NCBI GenBank assembly: GCA_028686345.1
Contig: JAQUCE010000005.1
Coordinates: 17,659 to 81,658 of the forward strand
Origin: Kiritimatiellia bacterium
Lineage (GTDB): Bacteria > Verrucomicrobiota > Kiritimatiellia > RFP12 > UBA1067
Length of the DNA stretch: 64,000 bases
Direction: 5' to 3'
Below, piece after piece: positions 62,001 through 64,000 of this stretch; positions within the stretch are counted from its first letter, which is position 1, and every line of letters begins with the position of its first letter. The translations under genes and the position numbers were made by a program. The notes beneath the pieces were generated by a model that did not search any database, was not told the DNA's origin, and saw only the letters and a program-made list of their open reading frames with translations.

Positions 62001-63491
62001 TCTGTCAGCGTCGGCGCATACCTGCTCACCGGCGGCTCGCTAACCTTAACCAACGCGCCGGTATTTGCCGTGCATGCGCCGGCCTCGATCGCCTCGGAGT
62101 TAACCGGTGCAGATGGTTTTGTGAAAACCGGCGCAGCCACACTGACCCTCTGCGGCGAGAACAGCTATAGCGGAACAACGCGGATCAACGAAGGCGTTAT
62201 AAAGCTTGCCACTACCCCTGATCTAGCCGATCCCTCTGTTTTGCCCGATGCTCTCCTCTCAACTCGGGTGTTGCACCTGGATGCCTCCGAGCCCGCAACC
62301 TTGGCCGCTGGCTCTGATGGCAGCGGCGCAGTTGCCTTCACCGGCGATCCGGTCGGCTACTGGGGCGACCTGAGTGCCAGCAACCTGCCCGCCAAACAAT
62401 CCATATCCGGCCGCCGCCCGGTTTTTGTTGCAAGCGCCGCCGAATTCAATGGGCTGCCTGTTCTCGAATTTGACGGTGTTGATGACGACATCACCTCGCT
62501 GCTGAATATCAACCCCGCTAACATGCCGGATATGACGCTCATAATGGTCTACCGTCAGCTCGCCAAAACAGCCAATGGCGGACTTTGGGGACATGACAAC
62601 GGAGGTTGGGACCGGCTCCAGCTCCTGAACTTCACGACTGGCGGCTTGCCGGATGGATACCCGATTGCAACAACCGGCAATCGTGCTCCTGTCAACGGCA
62701 TGAATACCAATGCGGTTCTGATTTACACCACTTCTCTCAGGAACGGCGTGGCCAATGGCTCGTATGTTTATATCAACGGAGTCTCTGATGGAACCGCCGG
62801 TCTGCCGGCATTCACATCAACCGACAGCGGGGGCTTATCCTCCCTGACGCTGGCGAATATATCTCCCGGCAACGCTTATTGCGGGAAGGTTCAGATCGGC
62901 GAGGTGCTGGTCTATGACCATGCCCTCAGCCAGGCAGAGCGCAGCAATGCGGAAAGCTATCTGAAAAACAAATGGCTTGCGAGTGATGGTGACACACCAA
63001 TTGAGGCGCGTCCGGTTCTGCCGGAAACCGGCGCGGCGGTCATCGCCGCCGGAGCCGCGCTGGATCTAGGTGGTCTAACGCAGCGGGTTTCCCGGGTCAG
63101 CGGCAGCGGGGTGGTTTCCAACGGAGTTTTGGGAGTAACGGATCTGATTGAACCCGGCGGGAGCGAGGCGGTTGGGTCATTGACTGTGCCCGGAGGAGCA
63201 ATGTTGGATGGCGCTACTCTGCGGATTGATCTGGCACGGGGCGCCAGTGACGCACTTGTTTGCACCGGCGACCTTTCGGTTGGCGGTCTGACTCTTGAGT
63301 TGACCAACCCCGGAGCTCTTGTTGGCCGCAGTGGCCGATACACAGTTGTTGTTTGTTCCGGCACCCTGACCGGTTCTATGTTAGAACCAGAGCTGGCCAA
63401 TGGTTGGCAGATTCAATACAACCGTACATCAGGTGCAGGATCGGTGACCATCTTTAAGTTATCCGCAGGAACGCGCTTGATTGTGCAGTGA
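59076..63491 (+). CDS. Exported hydrazine-synthase-alpha-related dihaem propeller protein with LamG and strand repeats
   Basis: 1471 residues with a signal peptide (CAALFISVLAGLSAPESRA). A TolB-like propeller (about 35-400, SDGTGLKQLTAHPDVDDIDP) and a middle domain (about 400-520, GSAYFEVPPDTFVFFQLLDE) are followed by haem motifs CVGCH (518-522) and CMSCH (572-576). This order matches the HzsA-related family; true hydrazine synthase is not implied. Later parts are an autotransporter-type strand repeat (GENSYSGTTRINEGVIKL, about 1025-1045) and a LamG-like domain (about 1060-1300). The end reads TIFKLSAGTRLIVQ, like the tail of the 1931-residue protein (AVGTQIILR). Location: outer surface or secreted. 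No classical electron-transfer partner other than the neighbour. Confidence 0.82.
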   Translation: MKSSTHNLIRCAALFISVLAGLSAPESRAQLPAAVTNQPILFAVRNQYQTDHHNTHTMFPSAANELNNGYYEGGNSALKIFDPATGVVTTLLDAGYDGVVRDPDVHFSGTRVLFAWRKSRAGTYNIYEINSDGTGLKQLTAHPDVDDIDPVYLADDRIVFVSGREPKYVMCNRHLSHNLYRMDSDGANITRIARSTLFEGHPALMADGRILYDRWEYVDRNFGDAQGLWCCDPEGTEHTIYYGNNTSSPGGMVDGRDIPGTQQVVCTFVACHDKPWGAIAVIDRRRALDGLGAVVRRWPAFPDSWIKVNNYVNADYDIFASTSPKYEDPYPLVDPDTGVGGRYFLCSKNIGPGEHMALSLLDAKDGSSTLLHDEGSGDVGCFSPMPLAARPRPHNVSIPRKYDETPGRFYVVDVYEGTHMQGVERGDVKYLRVVESPEKRFYTMPDWSGQGAEAPGVNWDSFETKRILGTVPVEQDGSAYFEVPPDTFVFFQLLDENKMMVQSMRSGTLVMPDETQGCVGCHDNRVHAPIPVSAAMPTAFTRAPNTLDGWQGQPPRMFNYLSDVQPVFDAKCMSCHDYEGPGTVKVTLAGDKGLCFNKSYSELWKKGYTGAIGAGPAAIQQAKAWGSHASRLVKTLQSTHVNRAALTAAEFDRIVTWLDLNAVYYPSYASNYPNNAAGRSPLSFAQLSQLAGYTGANVGSANAVKAAGELVAFDRPEMSPCLAGVTGSNYDAALAIIQAGQANLAALPREDMTNCVLMSAIDIWRENKYQKSLQREQMNRAAVVAGAKVYDGQPLIGVANGTALSVNEISAEVFGNLFYTVSNFAASVYIAWGMWDGGDTTNAWQYVDDAGLQGPGGFSVTLNELTAGRPVYYRVFAANAEGIASAQAAARFDTLSLLGQTPAQQTLTWSASVTAPAVDGAGSWVATADNWVDTNGVHHFWSNHTGDSAAFGVGGTAGTVVVHEAGMTVGGLVFNSVSVGAYLLTGGSLTLTNAPVFAVHAPASIASELTGADGFVKTGAATLTLCGENSYSGTTRINEGVIKLATTPDLADPSVLPDALLSTRVLHLDASEPATLAAGSDGSGAVAFTGDPVGYWGDLSASNLPAKQSISGRRPVFVASAAEFNGLPVLEFDGVDDDITSLLNINPANMPDMTLIMVYRQLAKTANGGLWGHDNGGWDRLQLLNFTTGGLPDGYPIATTGNRAPVNGMNTNAVLIYTTSLRNGVANGSYVYINGVSDGTAGLPAFTSTDSGGLSSLTLANISPGNAYCGKVQIGEVLVYDHALSQAERSNAESYLKNKWLASDGDTPIEARPVLPETGAAVIAAGAALDLGGLTQRVSRVSGSGVVSNGVLGVTDLIEPGGSEAVGSLTVPGGAMLDGATLRIDLARGASDALVCTGDLSVGGLTLELTNPGALVGRSGRYTVVVCSGTLTGSMLEPELANGWQIQYNRTSGAGSVTIFKLSAGTRLIVQ

Positions 63492-63502
63492 TAGCTGCGT
63501 TA

Positions 63503-63550
63503 GGTTTGTTGTCCAGCCTTTAGGCTGCTTCAGGGCGGATTATTGAGACG
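63503..63550. repeat. Family E element, inverted copy 4 (short)
   Basis: GGTTTGTTGTCCAGCC then GGCTGCTTCAGGGCGGATTA, 11 bp after the preceding stop. Lacks the middle part present at 48757-48828. Confidence 0.7.
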
Positions 63551-63569
63551 TTACCGTAAAAGTGACAAA

Positions 63570-64000
63570 CGTAGGTCCGATTTCCAATTGGACAAGTCCG
63601 GTTGGAAACCGGACCTACTGAGGTCAGCTGCGCCTTCGGTTTGCGATAGCGGCATTTTGCAACAGGCTCATGAAAAGCGCGTGTCAATCGGTTGCAATGT
63701 GAGTCGCAACTGCAGGGCGCGGTCTGTGACCGCGCCGCGCGAACGCCCTTGCGGCGCAATCGCAAACTTTGTCGTAGTGGCATGAACGCGCTACGTTGCT
63801 TTTGAGGTGAAAACTCTTAGATGTGGAAAGCAGGATGTAATTTCCGTCCACCGCATAGCGGCGGACATACTGAAAGCACAGTATATCCGCCGCTATGCGG
63901 TGGATGATTGCGAAGCACAGTATATCCGCCGCTATGCGGTGGATGATTGCGAAGCACAGTATATCCGCCGCTATGCGGTGGATGATTGCGAAGCACAGTA
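63570..64000. repeat. Composite repeat element with tandem family A array, cut by window edge
   Basis: Family B lies at 63570-63617 (GATTTCCAATTGGAC, GGTTGGAAACCGGACC), then GGGCGCGGTCTGTGACCGCG and a CCTTGCGGCGCAATCGC module, then GAACGCGCTACGTTGC and GAGGTGAAAA. An inverted A core (63847-63865) precedes direct A cores at 63886, 63925 and 63964 with a 39-bp period. The unit runs TATCCGCCGCTATGCGGTGG then ATGATTGCGAAGCACAG. The array continues past base 64000. Confidence 0.88.

Noticed and set aside
63847..64000. Possible CRISPR array
   Set aside because: The repeats are palindromic 19-bp cores with identical linkers; there are no variable spacers and no cas genes. The same holds for 4401-4529.

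Overview
The window is 64 kb of bacterial chromosome. It is cut at the left inside a gene for an SPFH/band-7-type protein and at the right inside a tandem palindromic repeat. The best guess is a member of the PVC group (Planctomycetes-Verrucomicrobia-Chlamydiae), close to Kiritimatiellota/Lentisphaerae. The reasons are the large exported DUF2341/LamG proteins with autotransporter-associated strand repeats, a hydrazine-synthase-alpha-related haem protein, a GH97 glycosidase, an adenosylcobalamin-type ribonucleotide reductase, and intergenic DNA packed with short palindromic repeats. The placement is inferred from gene content only; no rRNA gene is present.

Layout. 1-24.9 kb is accessory and housekeeping DNA. 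It holds a DUF2157/GDYXXLXY membrane pair, and a nucleoside hydrolase and ribokinase with a 5'-truncated sugar permease. Next come a cell-wall amidase paired with an unknown membrane-anchored protein, and a class II-type ribonucleotide reductase behind two NrdR-box-like sites. A GH97 glycosidase, an orphan Card1/Can2-like CARF nuclease, a sirtuin, a DUF2339/DUF3999-like/alpha-beta-hydrolase cluster and a SEC-C protein follow. 25.0-25.5 kb is a DUF4160/DUF2442 pair. 25.7-39.1 kb is one long str-S10-spc ribosomal protein operon (rpsL to secY) ending at a clear terminator. 39.2-49.6 kb interrupts the usual secY-adk junction with repeats, a 1931-residue surface protein, a beta-helix protein, a small unknown gene and infA in reverse orientation. 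49.7-54.7 kb resumes with adk-map-rpmJ-rpsM-rpsK-rpsD-rpoA-rplQ and a terminator, followed by rnhB. 55.9-63.5 kb holds two large exported dihaem propeller proteins.

The ribosomal genes follow the classical bacterial order with three departures. There is no tuf after fusA. There is no rpmD between rpsE and rplO, where three copies of a palindrome half-site lie instead. infA has left the map-rpmJ junction. S11 has an unusual charged N-terminal extension of about 90 residues.

The most distinctive feature is a set of at least seven short intergenic repeat families (called A to F plus two microsatellite-like types below). They combine as modules into composite elements of 100-500 bp. They lie next to, and in several cases supply, the stop codons of genes, and one composite end lies just upstream of two unrelated genes. 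No transposase is visible. No tRNA, rRNA or genuine CRISPR array was recognised by eye.
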